NCBI GenBank assembly: GCA_024699855.1
Contig: JAMPIQ010000002.1
Location: 1,054,001 to 1,118,000 of the forward strand
Direction of reading: 5' to 3'
From: Aphelenchoides besseyi
Lineage: Eukaryota > Nematoda > Chromadorea > Rhabditida > Aphelenchoididae
Length of the DNA: 64,000 nucleotides
Part shown: in pieces, positions 1 through 12,201 of the stretch
How positions within the stretch are numbered: the stretch's first letter is position 1
Layout of the letters: each line of letters starts with the position of its first letter
The notes under the pieces: model-generated
Databases searched by the model: none
What the model saw: the letters and a program-made list of their open reading frames with translations, nothing else
What the model was told of the DNA's origin: nothing
Program-made: the position numbers and the translations under genes

Positions 1-298
1 CTCGAATCTGAAAGTTTGCGATCAAAGTTGTTGAATTTCTCTAACTCACTTGATCCGCTCGTTCGAATGGACGCCAATTTCGGTCCACAGAATGTGTTCT
101 TTCTTCCACTTGAAAGCGACTTCCGCAGCTGTCGAACAGTTCGAGAATTGGCTGAGAATTCTCATTAGAAAACACAAGGAGAACTTACAGGCCACGCCAA
201 TTATTGTAATTAAACTTCTTGATGCAGTGGTTGTCGACAGCAACACTCAAATCGACGCTCAAACTCACAATCAGAAGTGTCAGAAAGATGGCGAACAT
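1..298 (-). CDS. Small secreted protein, partial (3' end outside window)
   Basis: I read this as three exons on the minus strand: ATG at 298, exon 1 to about 189, exon 2 about 151-50, and the start of exon 3 at 7, with GT...CAG introns of about 40 nt. The product starts with a clear signal peptide (MFAIFLTLLIVSLSV), followed by a short mature region with single cysteines in NHCIKKF and FSNCSTAAE and the motif FKWKKEH. The same layout, the same intron position and the motif LKWKKHN recur in the minus-strand gene at 14754-15046, so the two are paralogues. Family and function are not recognised. Secretion is inferred from the signal peptide. The C-terminus is cut by the window edge. Confidence 0.55.
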
Positions 299-2528
299 TC
301 TTGCTAATGAACTTCAGTTGTTGAAAAGAGGAAAATAGCCGACTGCTCAGCTAAAGAGATCGGAACAAAACTGACGATCTTTGCAGACAAATCGCTTGAA
401 CGGGAGTAACGCCGTTTTTTGTTCTAGAACTTGGGCTGGAAGCCTTGGGAAAGCAGACAAATTGGAGTGTTAAAATGATCAGCGGTATTAATTCGGAGTA
501 TGAGACTTATGTGACCGTCAATCGCCGGGCAAAATTGCCGATACGCAGCTTATGATCACTGCGAGTAACGCTATAATCTTTCTATCAACCATAAAGCTAA
601 TTGATCTAAAATCAAACGATCATTCAAATTTCCTTTCGATGACCACCGGCTAGATATCCGCAGTTCAATGACCGTTCCACTCGTTTTTGTGAACAGTCGT
701 CTTTGCGTTTTTTGCTTTCGGTCTGTGGCTACAGACATTTGATTTCATTTAACTGTGTACTGCCGTTTGACTGCGTTCTGAGTTTGCAATTGCTGAAATC
801 GCTTGTTATGACGTTGAATACAAATATAATGCTCATCGAGAATGCCATTGATTTCAATAAGAAGTGCGCAGAGACTTCAAGGAAATGCAATAGAACAATG
901 TTGATGAGCAAAATAAGAAGCTTTAACCAACACCTATGACTAAAATGAACTAAACTGAAAACTAAAGGACCTGAAAAGTAAATCTAACTAAGCATGCAAA
1001 ATCAGCAAGCGGAATAAAACACCAGAAATCGTATAGAAACTTGACTATTATGATCGTTTGCAGATTGGAAATCGTAACTAAACGAAGAACTGCAGCCAAA
1101 AATGACCCACTAGTGGACTTGTTGGTTATTGTTCGGACCGAAAAGTCTCAACGATCCCCTTCCTCGCCACCAGACCGATTGATTCTTGTTTCTTCTTCTG
1201 TCTTAATATATTGTATTGTTGTTGTTTTTACTCGTTACGCTAAATAAATTTCTTCTGTTATTACGCGCACACGAGCACGAACCGAACAGTTATGAACTGA
1301 CTGGAAACAGTCAAGGTTTGCATTTGACCAAAAGATAAAATTACCCTCCATTTGATCAATTCCAGAGTTAGCAAAATAAATAGCAACATTAAACGTTCAT
1401 ATACGTCGAATTAAACTGGAGCTTGTTTTCCGTATCAGACAAACAAGCAAGAAGTTGAATCAAACTTAAAAAACACAGAAATCTATGCACAGAATACTCT
1501 GCCACTCTTAACCTGTGTTGGAACGACGGAATAGTTCGAGTGACAAATAAACGTCACAAAAATTATGGTTAAACTGCCTGAGAATAAGCACTTGCAAGCA
1601 TTGGTCCATGATTACCTCAACAGCTGTTTAAGGAAGGTACTCCAGAATACGACTTAAACAAACGAAGGTATCGAATGAATTTTTCACGAAAACATTTGCA
1701 CTCATCAACTTATTTGTTGACGTCGGCAATAGCGATCGTAAAAACTTGGCGAACAAATGCAAAGTTTCAAAGTTGAGCGGAGTCTACAACTTGGTCAGGA
1801 AGAAGGACAACTCTTTCGGACGTCTGATGAAAGTAAACTTTTTCTTTGTCGTTGTACCAAACGTGATGTAATTAACGAGCTTCAAGCCGGCGCACTCGTT
1901 ACTAGGCATGCTATCGCGGAAAACATGCAGTTAGACGTCCCTCGGCGAACGATTTGCCGCTATCCGAAACTGGATTGGAAATCACGGAAATTGCTTTGTA
2001 GAGCATGGAATAAATGTTGCAACAAATATAATCGGACATGCGAATACAAAAGAATGTTTTTGCGGAAATTGAAAGTAGGCACAACTTTAAAAACCGCGAG
2101 ATGTTAACTGAATTCATTACAATGCAAAGTGTTATTCTATGGAGGTACCGTTACGACCCGGTCCAAAAGCTTATCTCTTGTTGTTTCGCACTTTCGTTTT
2201 TGTTAATTTCAATGTCCTCTTAATTTCTCGTTCATTCCTCCTCAAATTTCCCGCCATCGTAGGGAGTCGTTTGTTGTGGCTCTCGTCTTATATTTCACAG
2301 ATTCGGCCATCACAGCGATCGTCTATTGAATGATCATAAACAACAGAAGTCGTATTCGTCATCTGTGGTATCTATTTCACGCACCGAGTTTGAACTTACT
2401 GCTTAAGCCGTGGGTTGTTTTGTTGCTTTCAACGAAATCAACGATCAGTAACTCAGCAGTCGTGGCTTTTCGGTGGCGTGCGATTTTCCCGTTTGTTTTC
2501 TTGTTGTTGAAATCTTTTCGATTGATCA
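299..2528. other. Long stretch without a confident gene
   Basis: No conserved gene was recognised. A plus-strand ORF at 1757-2107 has a Cys-rich C-terminal half (a CRAWNKCC segment followed by a Cys nine residues later) that faintly recalls the CC core of secreted phospholipase A2-like proteins. The following frame breaks and no start context supports it. A short hydrophobic minus-strand ORF at 729-911 could encode a signal-peptide fragment. Both are weak. Confidence 0.3.
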
Positions 2529-3821
2529 ATGGCTTCAATACGAGAAGATTGCGCGGATGATGGCCAAGAAGTTGCGCAACCAAAGAACTCGGCAGCTAAT
2601 GAAAAGGTTGATTTCATTCGATTTGTGTCGGATATTTTGTCGATTTCAGAGTTTCTGTAGTCATTGTGGAAGCGATGTAGATGGCAAACTATCTCTCCAC
2701 TTGCACACTGTTCATTGGCAGTTCAAAACGATTCGTGGACCAATTTTCGTTTGTGCTATGTGCCGCTTTCGAAGCTGGGATATGAACGAGCGAGACAAAC
2801 ATTTTCGATTCGAACACCCGGAACATCAAATGAAACCCGTCTATTGGTCCTATCGAATGAGTCGAATGGTAAAAGCACTACTGTTTCTATTTTGATTGTG
2901 ATTTCAGTTCCATTGCTGGTTATGCGAGTACTCGACACCAAAACGTAAAACCTTCAACTCGCATTGCATGCAAAATCATTTTGATGCGTGGTTTACTTTG
3001 ATGGATGCGAATGTTTCTCAAAAACAAAAGAAGAAGAAACTTAAGGTTCCACAGGTAACCGGAACTTTTGATTGTTCTTATTCGCGTTTCAGGTGCATTG
3101 TGCTTTGTGTCAGATTTGTATTTCGGGTGCGGAGTATTTCGGACACAATCGAGATGCTCATTTGGCTCGTCTCTCTCGTTTGTCAATGATCTTTCTATGT
3201 CCCGAATGTCCGTATCGATCTTATGACCATAAAAGTCGAGACAAACACATTCGCAACAATCATCCAGAAGTCAATTTGAAGGAAGGGTTGGTGTACAATG
3301 GAGTGGACAACACGGTGAGTAACAAATACAAAACTCAAATAAAATCGTTTTTAGTATCATTGTGATCATTGTGTCACTTCGTATTCAGATCTTTCATCAT
3401 TGCTGGAACACTTTTATTTGATTCACAATGAAGAAGAAGCCGCTCGATTGGAAGTTGAGAATTTGAGTGATGGAGAAGAATTCAGTGACGATGAGGTTGG
3501 TTTTAACGTTTAAACTTTTTTCATTGATTGTTTTAGGTTGAGAAGAAAAAAAAGTGAAAGAGTTGAAGATTGAGTATCTGATTCAAGAATTCAACGATGA
3601 AGCGAAGGTAACTGAGTGGCTAATTGTTCATTTTCTTCTTTCAGACATTAAAACGAAAGAATGAAATGGAACCTGTGGAACCAATGGAACTAAAGAAGTC
3701 AAAAATCGATGATGGTGATGTGAAAGAGATGCTTCCTGTTCAAACGACTGACGGAAATCAGAATTCGAAGTCTCGGGATTCGTCAGTTAAGGTTGATCAT
3801 TGCCAGCAAATTGATCTGTAA
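2529..3821 (+). CDS. Multi-zinc-finger C2H2 protein (paralogue of the gene at 30.2 kb)
   Basis: Seven short exons. ATG at 2529 (MASIREDCADDG), first intron starting at about 2608, later introns of 35-60 nt ending in TTTCAG or TTTTAG. At least five C2H2-type fingers are visible: a CSHCG finger, a CAMCRFRS finger, a CWLCEYST finger, a CALCQICI finger, and CPECPYRS followed by CDHCVTSY. An acidic patch and a Lys-rich tail ending at 3821 follow. The finger order and the LH(T)VHW linker match the gene at 30231-32270, so they are paralogues. A nuclear nucleic-acid-binding role is inferred from the fingers. Oddity: the exon after the intron at about 3495-3538 carries a run of eight A where the frame must shift by one base to reach the downstream open frame. 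This could be a homopolymer error, an unseen splice site or real damage. Confidence 0.7.
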
Positions 3822-4070
3822 GTTCACAGTCGAGTATTCACGTATAATCTCTTTATTGTAGATAAAACGACTCTCAAGCATCCAGTTGATCAAAAGACGT
3901 TTTTCGTTATTTAATTACTACGGTTATAATTTTTTGTAATTTGAAAATAAACTATTGCTAATTTTTGATTGTTAAGAATAAAGTTTTGTTTGGAAAGCAT
4001 TTCAACTGCCGAACAATTCCCTTCACGACGAAGTGCCCAGAACTCCGTTGTCTGCTCAAGAGTCGATCGA

Positions 4071-5262
4071 TTTCTTTGTCAACACGACACTTTTTTATCA
4101 AATCCACAAATTATTTAAGAAGTTTATTGTACAACATTCGAAGATTTAAGAAGTGTGTCCCAGTGATCATAAATGCTGGTGATGCTTGATTTTACAGTGC
4201 AAATAAGACAATACTTTAAATTACTGTGCAAGAGTTCATTAAAATAAAAGTCAGGTGTGTGGGGAACACAACGACTATGTTCGTTGTGCCACATAAGAAA
4301 AGACTTCATTTTCAAAAGATCAAACTCTTCATTGTTTTTGTTACAATGTCTGGATTCAATGCCAGCCATCAAAGCGAGTTGCCGATCCAGATGACCGCAA
4401 TCAGTGATGAACCCAAATTGATATTCGAATATCAATCTTAAGCGCAATTCACTGATTAGAAGTTGGACATCCATATCGTAAAAATATGGGCCTTTTGCAA
4501 CATGGTGTTTGCTACACTGCCCTATCGACAGCTGATGATGCTCGGCGCACAAAAGCCGCAATTTACGCTTCAGTCGTTCCCAAAAGTTGAATGGACGACC
4601 GCCGACTTCTTCTAAGTCACGTTCTTCGAACTTAACAGGAGATAAAGTCGTCTTATCCAAGATGTTCGTGCAAATCTGTCCATCGTTGTCTTCACGGTAG
4701 ATGCAAATGCATTTTCCATCTGCAGTTTGCTTTCTAAAAAACGAAATCGTAATTCCCGAAAAATTGAATATTGACTTACAACTTCATTCGCTTAACGAGC
4801 GTTGCGACATTGCAGTCAAAAATCTCTTTACGAAGCTTATCCGCAGCTTCGTACTCCCATCGCTTTTTGAAGTCGTGCTGTTGCGGCGTGTTGTTTTCGT
4901 CATTTTCCATTTCGATCATCTGTACTGTTAGAATACAGTTCTGGACTGACTCTTCCTAAAAATAAACACAACTAGTAAATTATCAAAACACGTATAATAG
5001 TGCACGAAAGTTATAACGGTAATTCATTGATAGCAAATGAATTTAAAATGACCCCGAAACAGCAAAACCAATATCAAGATAACGAACGGAAAAGTTTGCA
5101 AATGGCTCAGAATGGTCTCTATAACTTGAACACCGTCTTTAAGTAGTGACCGATCACATCTCCACCTGACGAAAGCTATTCATCTGACTTGACTTCCAGT
5201 CATCGCGCTAAAGAAAGCGTCAGAAAGACAGTTTCCGCGAGTGTTGTTACGGCAGGCAATGA
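4071..5262 (-). repeat. Inverted duplication, arm 1 (partner 47126-48311)
   Basis: About 1.19 kb matches 47126-48311 in reverse complement almost base for base, through coding exons, the intron and about 330 bp of upstream non-coding DNA. Homology ends abruptly at TCATTGCC (5262 here, 47126 there) and near the GTCGTGTTGACA stretch (4071 here, 48311 there). No terminal repeats or target duplication were spotted at the edges, so the unit may be a segmental duplication or an unrecognised mobile unit. Confidence 0.85.
4124..4919 (-). CDS. Cys/His-rich protein of unknown family, intact copy
   Basis: Two exons: ATG at 4919 (MIEMENDENNT), a roughly 50-nt intron just upstream of the KQTADGKCIC segment, stop at 4124. 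The protein is about 250 aa. It has an acidic N-terminus, a basic helix (FKKRWEYEAADK), then spaced Cys and His residues (KCICIY, LLCAEHHQLS, QCSKHH, FITDCGHLDRQ, MWHNEHSR, YCLICT). The pattern could bind metal, but I recognise no named domain. A near-identical copy lies at 47472-48256. A more distant relative at 45459-46030 shares the core around LRLRL..EYQFGFI..CGHL, and a further fragment adjoins the BEL element at about 48440-48555. Four relatives in 64 kb indicates local expansion. A mobile origin is possible but unproven. Confidence 0.6.
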
Positions 5263-5368
5263 GCATCTTTGAAACAACAAGTTCACTTTCGAACAAAAAC
5301 GCAAATTCGAAAAATCAGTCACTCACTTTTTTGTTTCCGATCGATCCGGTTGATTCACGGTCTTCGAA

Positions 5369-6274
5369 ATGGGCAACTGCAGTCACAAGCCGCTGCTTCA
5401 GCTCACGGATTCGTGGGAAGTTTCCGATTCGGAAGAGTTCTGGAAGACCGAGGATCAAACGCTTCGAAGCCAACGATTTTGGTTTCCGTTTCGTCCAGAA
5501 ATCAAGTTTCGTTTGATGATAGCGACTCGTGGCGGCAATTGGGCCCGAGTTGATCTATTGTATGAAGGTCAATTTGATGAGGAAGATTTTGACTGCTATT
5601 TGTGGGTCGAACAAAACGGCGAGACTATTGCTGGAGCTAACGGTAAGATAAACTTCTATTTTTTTCCGTTCGTCTTTTAGATCGTCCAACAAAAATGGAG
5701 CGTTTTATCTTGGCTACTCACGGCTACAAAGCGTTCGAAGTGCATTACAAAGTCGTGTTTACTAAAAGTTGTCCGTTTTGTGCAAAAGATAAAAGTGTGG
5801 AACAAGTCACCGAAGATCTGATTCAAGAGCTCAAACAAGAACATCAACGTTTGGATGATAAAGTGAGTTGGCTGTTTGTACTCCCATTTCTTCTTCTCAG
5901 ATCTTCAAACACGAGAATGAGATAAGGAACGAACTTCGTCAACTGAACGAGAAATTGGAGCGCTCAGTCAGTCGACTCGAATCTCGGTTGAGTGAAGAAA
6001 AACAACGAAACCAAAGGGTGAGTTGATGTTCGAGAGTGTAACCGAATTTTCAGAGCACACGCATTCCGATTGCAAAATTGAAACACTTCAAATTGCCAAA
6101 ACTTGAACAGGAATACGATCAATGGAAATCGAAAGACGACAAAATCAAAGAGTTAGAAAACAAACTCAAAGAAGCCAACGATCGAATTTTTTGTCTTGAA
6201 TCGGGAAAAGTAAGTTTATTGTTTTAATTCTTGTTCATCTCGATCTTTAGGCCTTGAATGATTCAGTTGTTTAG
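5369..6274 (+). CDS. MATH-like / coiled-coil protein
   Basis: ATG at 5369 (MGNCSHKPLL). Five exons; introns near 5644, 5862, 6019 and 6210. The N-terminal domain of about 150 residues has the family pattern FW...FRPEIKFR, LLYEGQFDEEDFDCYLW, then KVVFTKSCPFC. It ends in a CPFC-type cysteine pair, and the same two-exon split occurs at 12202-12999. The next 150 residues are heptad-rich coiled coil, and the protein ends ALNDSVV. No BTB follows, unlike the relatives at 9.1 kb and 60.5 kb. The fold resembles the MATH/TRAF sandwich only loosely, so this is a family-level inference. A role as scaffold or substrate adaptor is possible, but nothing in the sequence proves it. Confidence 0.6.
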
Positions 6275-7618
6275 TGATGTTGTTTTGTGTCTTATGCTCA
6301 AGAAAAGAATTTGATTGCTCAGTTGAACGCTGAAACAAAAACAAATGGATGCCAAGAGTATTTGATCATCGTATTCGCGATACAATCAACACATTCCGTG
6401 GATCTTATCGATTCAACTAGTATTGATTGTTAGGACGGTGTTGGAGTTGAAACGCAGACACTTCAGCGCTCTAATTATAACATTTCTGTAGTGATTTATG
6501 AGTAACAGACTCAAAGTCGAGTTGATGAACGGCAGCTAGGAATAGCACGCCTTAATCGTTTCATCTATAACACACTTCTTAATCTTCCAAGTTTGGTTGC
6601 TGTAACAGACGATCGTCAAAAAACAAGCACTTTCTGTTTGCGAAAACTAAAATCACTTGGGCAGCTAGAAGCTTGTAATCTTACGCCCATGAATCTGTTG
6701 ATGAGAATTAAGGAAGCGCCAACTGCATTAGCTAAAAACAAATTGAGGGCCTGCGAATGAATGGATTTATCAAAAAGCAAACAACTCGATAATCTCGAAA
6801 CATAGCTGGAGATTTGAATGCAATCATCTAGAACGAAAGAACATTTGCTATCAGAGACAAGATGTAACTTGAAATCTTGTTCCACAGATGCAGTCTACTA
6901 ATGGGATGGACTTCATGACCTCAAACATTAAGTGTTCATTTGTCCAGACCACTCAAATTGTCCATATTGTAAGTTTGTTTGATTGGAACAAATTGTCCTC
7001 TAGTCGTATCTTCATATTTTGCATCGTATTTTCGTGTACAATTGCAAATAAACGGAATTAAAACGGATTCTAGTGATTTCGTTTTTAGCTCAACATTATA
7101 GTCGATTCAAGTTTTTTCGTTAGTGTCGATAGTTTGCAAATGAACAAACGACCACGTCTTCATTATCAGATGCTTATTTTCAATGACCTCTGCTATTATG
7201 AATAATAAACGATATAAATCGGCTTCAATAGTAAGGAACAGGTATTCTAATCTCAATCAAATTTCGACTTGTTGACCAACTCAATGATCAACGTAGACAA
7301 ACACGCGGAAGTAACCAACGTGATTTCGTTATTTGGAGTGAAGAATCAAAAATCTCGTCTTGGTCTCGAAATTTCAAGAACCGAATCTCGTAGTCAGTCA
7401 AGAATTTAATTTGATTTCAACATTTAAGCGGTGTCATTCCCATTGTTTTTTTAGGGAAAGGAAATAAACGTTCGTTTCCTCTTTCAATTTGAAGCTCATT
7501 GGGTTTCCGGCTAGGTCGATGAGGACCGGCCTTTTAGCTTCTACCGATCCAACAGAGTTCTGACATCGCAGTGCTTGAAGTAATCTAAATCGATGAGTTC
7601 GAAGCATACAATCAACGC
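6275..7618. other. Intergenic, no gene seen
   Basis: Only short, uncorrelated ORFs on both strands, such as 6616-6885 minus. I see no conserved motif, splice-consistent exon chain, repeat or RNA gene. Confidence 0.5.
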
Positions 7619-8674
7619 TTACTCAATGGTCTTTCTTTTGTAGGAAGGAACTCTGAACATCGGGATTGCAACGAACATTACACCGTAGAATAAGATCGTA
7701 AAATTGAAAAGTGCGACAGAAACTTGTCGAACCAAGACATTCGTGGATAGCGAGTCGACAAAAACCGTCTAAGCGAAATGATGTTGTTGTCGATGTTCCA
7801 CTTACTACTTGACAAACGATATTCAGTGTGAAACACAAAGTCAATGTTTCTCTGAGAATTCTACTCGTTCGCACGTTCTCCGAAAGTTGGAATCGCTCAC
7901 TTAATGTGTAGAGACCGATGGGTGATGACTGGACGTCTTTATACCAACGAAAGTTGATTCTCTCAGTAAAAATAAAGGACTGAAAAAGTTAAATAGTTTC
8001 AGATGAGTGGCTTACAACAAAGATAAGTAGATTCACGAATACGGACGCCAACACTATGTACTCGAATGGTACCACATCTAAACAATATTCTGATTGATTT
8101 AACGCTTGGCTTACTGTTAATGTTAATGATGTAAGCAAAAAAGAAAGAAAACGTTTGAATCGCAATCGAAAGTAGAAAGATATTAAGATGATTTTCTTTC
8201 TCGTATATTGACAGTTGAATGGTCGCTATAAATCGCTCAATACTCAAACTGCTAAGTGCACTGAAATAGCTGCCAAAGAAGCCAATTCGACCGTATTCGA
8301 AAAGTTGAAGTTCCGAAGTGCAGGAGAAGAAGTGCGATAGTGAAACTGAAAAATCAAACTATTGAGTTGAAAATCGATCTTCAAAACTCACAGGCCGATT
8401 TTCCTTTTACCATCATCAAGAAAATTACGATCACGCGTAGTAATATCATTCCGTAGAAGTTCATAATTATGGTGTAGACTATCAAAATCAAATTGCGACC
8501 AAAAACCGGAGAACGAGAAATAACGTATAATCCGAAACCAACGTAAATCGCCGAAGAAAATGTGAAACAAAGTTCGAGAATGTCGATTGCAAAATAATTC
8601 CAAGTGTATTGGTTGTTGGATATGAAAGTTGCGGCACTCAAATTCATTAACCAACTACTCGACCATTGGCACAT
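7619..8674 (-). CDS. Seven-transmembrane chemoreceptor (Sra/Srb/Sre-type)
   Basis: Minus strand, ATG at 8674, stop at 7621-7619, with short introns. Hydrophobic segments run through all exons: N-terminal YVGFGLYVI, YTIIMNFYG, LLRVIVIFL, SIAIQTFSFFFAYI, EYIVLASVFVNLLIF and a last one in LFNFTILFYGVMFV. Family-type landmarks are SPVFGRNL after TM1, SIERFIATIQLSIYEKE in the loop after TM3, and LSERFQLSENV before TM6. These match the nematode Sra/Srab/Srb/Sre GPCR superfamily, which acts in sensory neurons. The subfamily and ligand cannot be assigned by eye. The gene looks complete. Confidence 0.75.
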
Positions 8675-9063
8675 TTTAAGCTAACTAGCTCGCAGTTACG
8701 AACACCTTTTAAATAGAGTTTTGGTTGACAACAGGTAATGGATAATTTGGTTTAGATATGTGGTTTTGTGTATTTTTTCAATTGAGTTACAAGCTTAACT
8801 TCGTTTTTTGAATGCAATTCGATAATCAGATTGCAGGCTAAGAGTTGATTTCATTTAAAGAACACATTCACAGACAAAGAACTTGATCGAGAATACCAAT
8901 TTCAGAGATCACTTTTGATCTTGATTTCAAACAAAATGAGATTTTTGTTGAAAAGTGACATCGTTATCAGAAAGAATCAATTTAACATCTTTTTCCGATG
9001 CTTCCAAACACTCAACTTCGACTTTCATCTTAAAGTTACACTTTCACATTTACGACATTTTCC
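8675..9063. other. Intergenic
   Basis: AT-rich spacer between the chemoreceptor start and the degraded MATH-BTB copy. It may contain unrecognisable 5' exons of that pseudogene. No promoter element stands out. Confidence 0.35.
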
Positions 9064-10106
9064 ATCACGTATGACGACGACATGATCGATGTCGACAAGT
9101 TCGATGTTTACTATTGGGGACAAATAAACGGACAAGCCTGTGGTTATAAAGGTTAGTTTTAAATAACTATAGAAGAGATTAACTCCGCTTAAAAACTTTC
9201 AGATAAGCCGCAAGCTTTCTATAAAACAATATCTTATTACGACGAATTCGACGCGGTTCGACTTTATTGCAAAATTGTTGCGAATCGAAGTTGACCAACG
9301 ATCAGCTGAAGTTGAAAACGGCAATTCAACAGACCAACGAATTGGAGAACGAGAACGAAGAATTACGTAAAGAAGTGAGCGACTAAAAAACAAGATTGAA
9401 TTGTATATTGGCTTTTAGCTCAATGCCGTGAAGCTCGAACGTGACAAGTTCTCTGAGCAATCGAACATGAAGCAAGAGAGCGAGCAAAAGAGCAATCATT
9501 TGGAAGCTTTCTGGCAACTTCAACAGCAGAACAAACTCACAGATTTCACGTTGTTTGTCGACGGCAACTCGATTAAGGTTTGTTCGCTGTTTGTAACAAA
9601 AACAACCAATTTGCAGGTTCACGAAGTCTTTTTGTCAGCCGCATCGGAGTTCTTTGCTCAACAGTTTGAAGAAAATCCTGGAAAGTTGGAGTACTCAATC
9701 GAAAGCACGACTTTTGAGGCCGTTGACGCGATAATCAAGTTCTTCTACATGAGATTATTATTGGAGAGAAGAGTGCAGACATATGTAAGAAAATATACAA
9801 ATTGGCAATTTGGTTTTCGATTCCCAAGTTACATGTAAGATTGTGAATCATTCTGTGCACTTTGTAATCCAAAAACGTTTAACAATCGTTTTGAAACATA
9901 TCAAGTCGACAATCATGATAGACAACGCCCCAGCATCTCTGATCTGGTCGGTCAAGAACGATGACGATAAGTTGAAGAAGATTGCAATTGAGTTTGTGGA
10001 TCAGGACGGCGGAAAGTCTTAGGTTTTGTTGACCGACTTATTTGTTTGTTTGCTCAAAGACGACGTTCAACTTTACACGAGGATTCTGAACCATTTGCGT
10101 GATTAA
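9064..10106 (+). pseudogene. Broken MATH-like/BTB gene copy
   Basis: The remnant follows the family plan: a MATH-like end (DKFDVYYWGQINGQACGYK, then LYCKIVANRS), a coiled coil (ELENENEELRKE), a BTB domain (KLTDFTLFVDGNSIK, then VHEVFLSAASEFF) and a BACK-like tail (NHLRD before TAA at 10104). The intron inside the BTB at about 9577-9616 sits exactly where the intact gene at 60456-61546 has one. Damage is visible. A one-base frameshift near 9290 follows ANRS, where relatives carry the CHFC/CPFC cysteines. An in-frame TAG occurs at about 10019 before the last helix. The first third of the MATH-like domain is not recognisable upstream. It is probably non-functional, unless a splice variant bypasses these lesions. 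Confidence 0.6.
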
Positions 10107-12201
10107 TTATTTAATCAATCTCATGTTGTTGTCTTAATAAACTTTTGTTGAATCAAATTGTTTGAAGGTGATCTTGCTTGATGGAACGAAAACAAAGATT
10201 GTTACACGGATTTTATGTTTTCGATTGTTCGACGCTCAAGTGATGTCCGTCATCGTTTTAAACTGTTGAGCTCGTTTGCTTCTCGCGTTCGATCGAATGC
10301 CGATAAGTCGACCGTTTTCTATCGATTGCAATCGACATTTTTGCTCGCAATACTGATATTAGAAGTCATTGAAGCGCAGTTGATGTTATGCCGAGTACGT
10401 GCTATTATTTTTACATCGAGAAGAATTACCGTACACATAAAGCTAATGGTCAAAACAAAATCATTAGACTTCTCGTTTATCGTTTGCAGAGCTTGAGGTT
10501 CAAGTAAGCAAAATGCAGTCGAGCGAGAGACAGTCCATGATTCGAAATGCTAACAATCTAAATAATATACCATTTTCCGGAATTACGCAACAAGTTGTAG
10601 CGCTCAAGCGGCACACTTCGAGACTTCTGCGAAATGTGCAGGTGCGAATGTTTTAGAAATTATTCGAAAATTGTAAACTTACTAGTCCTAGTGCTCGCCT
10701 AAAGTCAAAAGTGAGCAGTAGGTAAAGAGTCCGACGCCCGAGTGATCGCTTTCTCAATAAACGAGACGAGAATTATGATATTGTACTGCCGTGTCTGACA
10801 GAATCAATCACCACAACAAACTTCTTACGGACAATGAAAGACCATATGATAAGTTAAAGAGCTGATTGAACTCTAAAAGCTCCGATTAGATGCATGAACT
10901 GATAGTTCTTGTCCTCAAGGAAGTAATCGAAACAATTTTATTCAAGTGTCAACAATTAAAACAAACAACAGATTCATACGGAGTTTATAACTTGCTCGTC
11001 TACCATTAACTACTTTCCTTCTAGTCAACATGTCGAGCTACTTTGATCATAATGGAACTTCGATTCCTTGTTTAATGCAAGAGTTTTCTGTTGCGAAAAG
11101 TCCCTACTTAAAATCTCTTGAAATATTGCAATCAAAACCATTCGGCAAATGTGAACAGCTTCTAGTTTCGCAAACATCGCAAATCATCCGGAATCTCTTA
11201 ACTGCGAATGTAAGCCGTACTCATCAAAAACTAGTTAGTAAAAAATGTCATACACTGCCCGGATAAAAAACCACTTTTCAATGACCAATCCTAGCTTTTG
11301 GAATAACAAATCCATCTCCTTCGGTTACATAACCCGAAACTCAACGGTCGATCACGAATAACTCTCTACGAGCTGGCTTTACACACTACAGAAATTGAAG
11401 TGCATTCCACGGTTTCTAAAATGTCGGAGAACAAATAGAACGTCAAAGAAGATTCCCCGAAAATAAACAAGAAATCGTAATCTTTTCATTCAGCCTGGAA
11501 TAAAGCTTCATAGTTCATTCAAAAACAAACTTCAGATTCATAACCTTTTCCATTTCGATCTGTCAGAGGGTCACGTAAACTCTTTTGTTAAATTAAAAGC
11601 CAACAACATGAAGAAACGAACAAGAACGAAATAAACACAATTAAAGTCTACAATACACCTGTAACTTCTAGTCATTACCTTGGATCAGAAACACCAATTA
11701 ACTCGAACAAACTTCCTATATCCTTTTATCTTATGTATTTTGTCTTAAATATAAATTCAATTAACGATCTCACCCGTTTATTTTGCCGTCGATTCTATCG
11801 AACGAAAAGTCTGCGTAGTTTAAAGAAACGGCAGTAGCGTTTCTTTGAACAGAAATCGGTCTCTTTCGCTTCGCATTTGATGGTCCTCTTGCGGATTTCG
11901 ACTTCGATTTCAAAAGGTCAAAGCTTTCGGAACATTTGGAGATCGATTGAGAATTCGCAATGGACACTCGAGTGTTCCGAGTGTGCATCTGAATTCTTCA
12001 TTTGTGTTAAAAGGAATTTGGAGCCCACAGTCGAAAGATCTGCCACTGAAAGCGGCGAGTTCGCGGAGACGACGATCAGTCAGTGTTTCGACCAAAACAA
12101 TTGCCGGTCGAATGGTGCGCTTTTTTGCTCCAAATTCAAAATCGTTTTCTTTTCCTTGCAACCGTGTGTCTCTTCTGATTTTTAGATTTCAGTTCAAGAT
12201 A
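10107..12201. other. No confident gene; candidate small ORFs
   Basis: Short ORFs at 10215-10400 plus, about 10513-10640 plus, and 11030-11266 plus share a loose pattern (a PF segment, then Gln/Ser-rich, then IIRNLL or LLRNV) but give no full gene. On the minus strand about 12161-11770 could hold a small nuclear protein: it has a KEN tripeptide near the N-terminus (GKENDFEF), a RRLREL stretch and a basic AKRKRP cluster. No in-frame ATG was found and two splice choices give different C-termini. Confidence 0.3.

Noticed and set aside
11910..12161. Securin-like gene from a KEN tripeptide
   Set aside because: No in-frame ATG, ambiguous splicing, and KEN alone is too short to support a family call.
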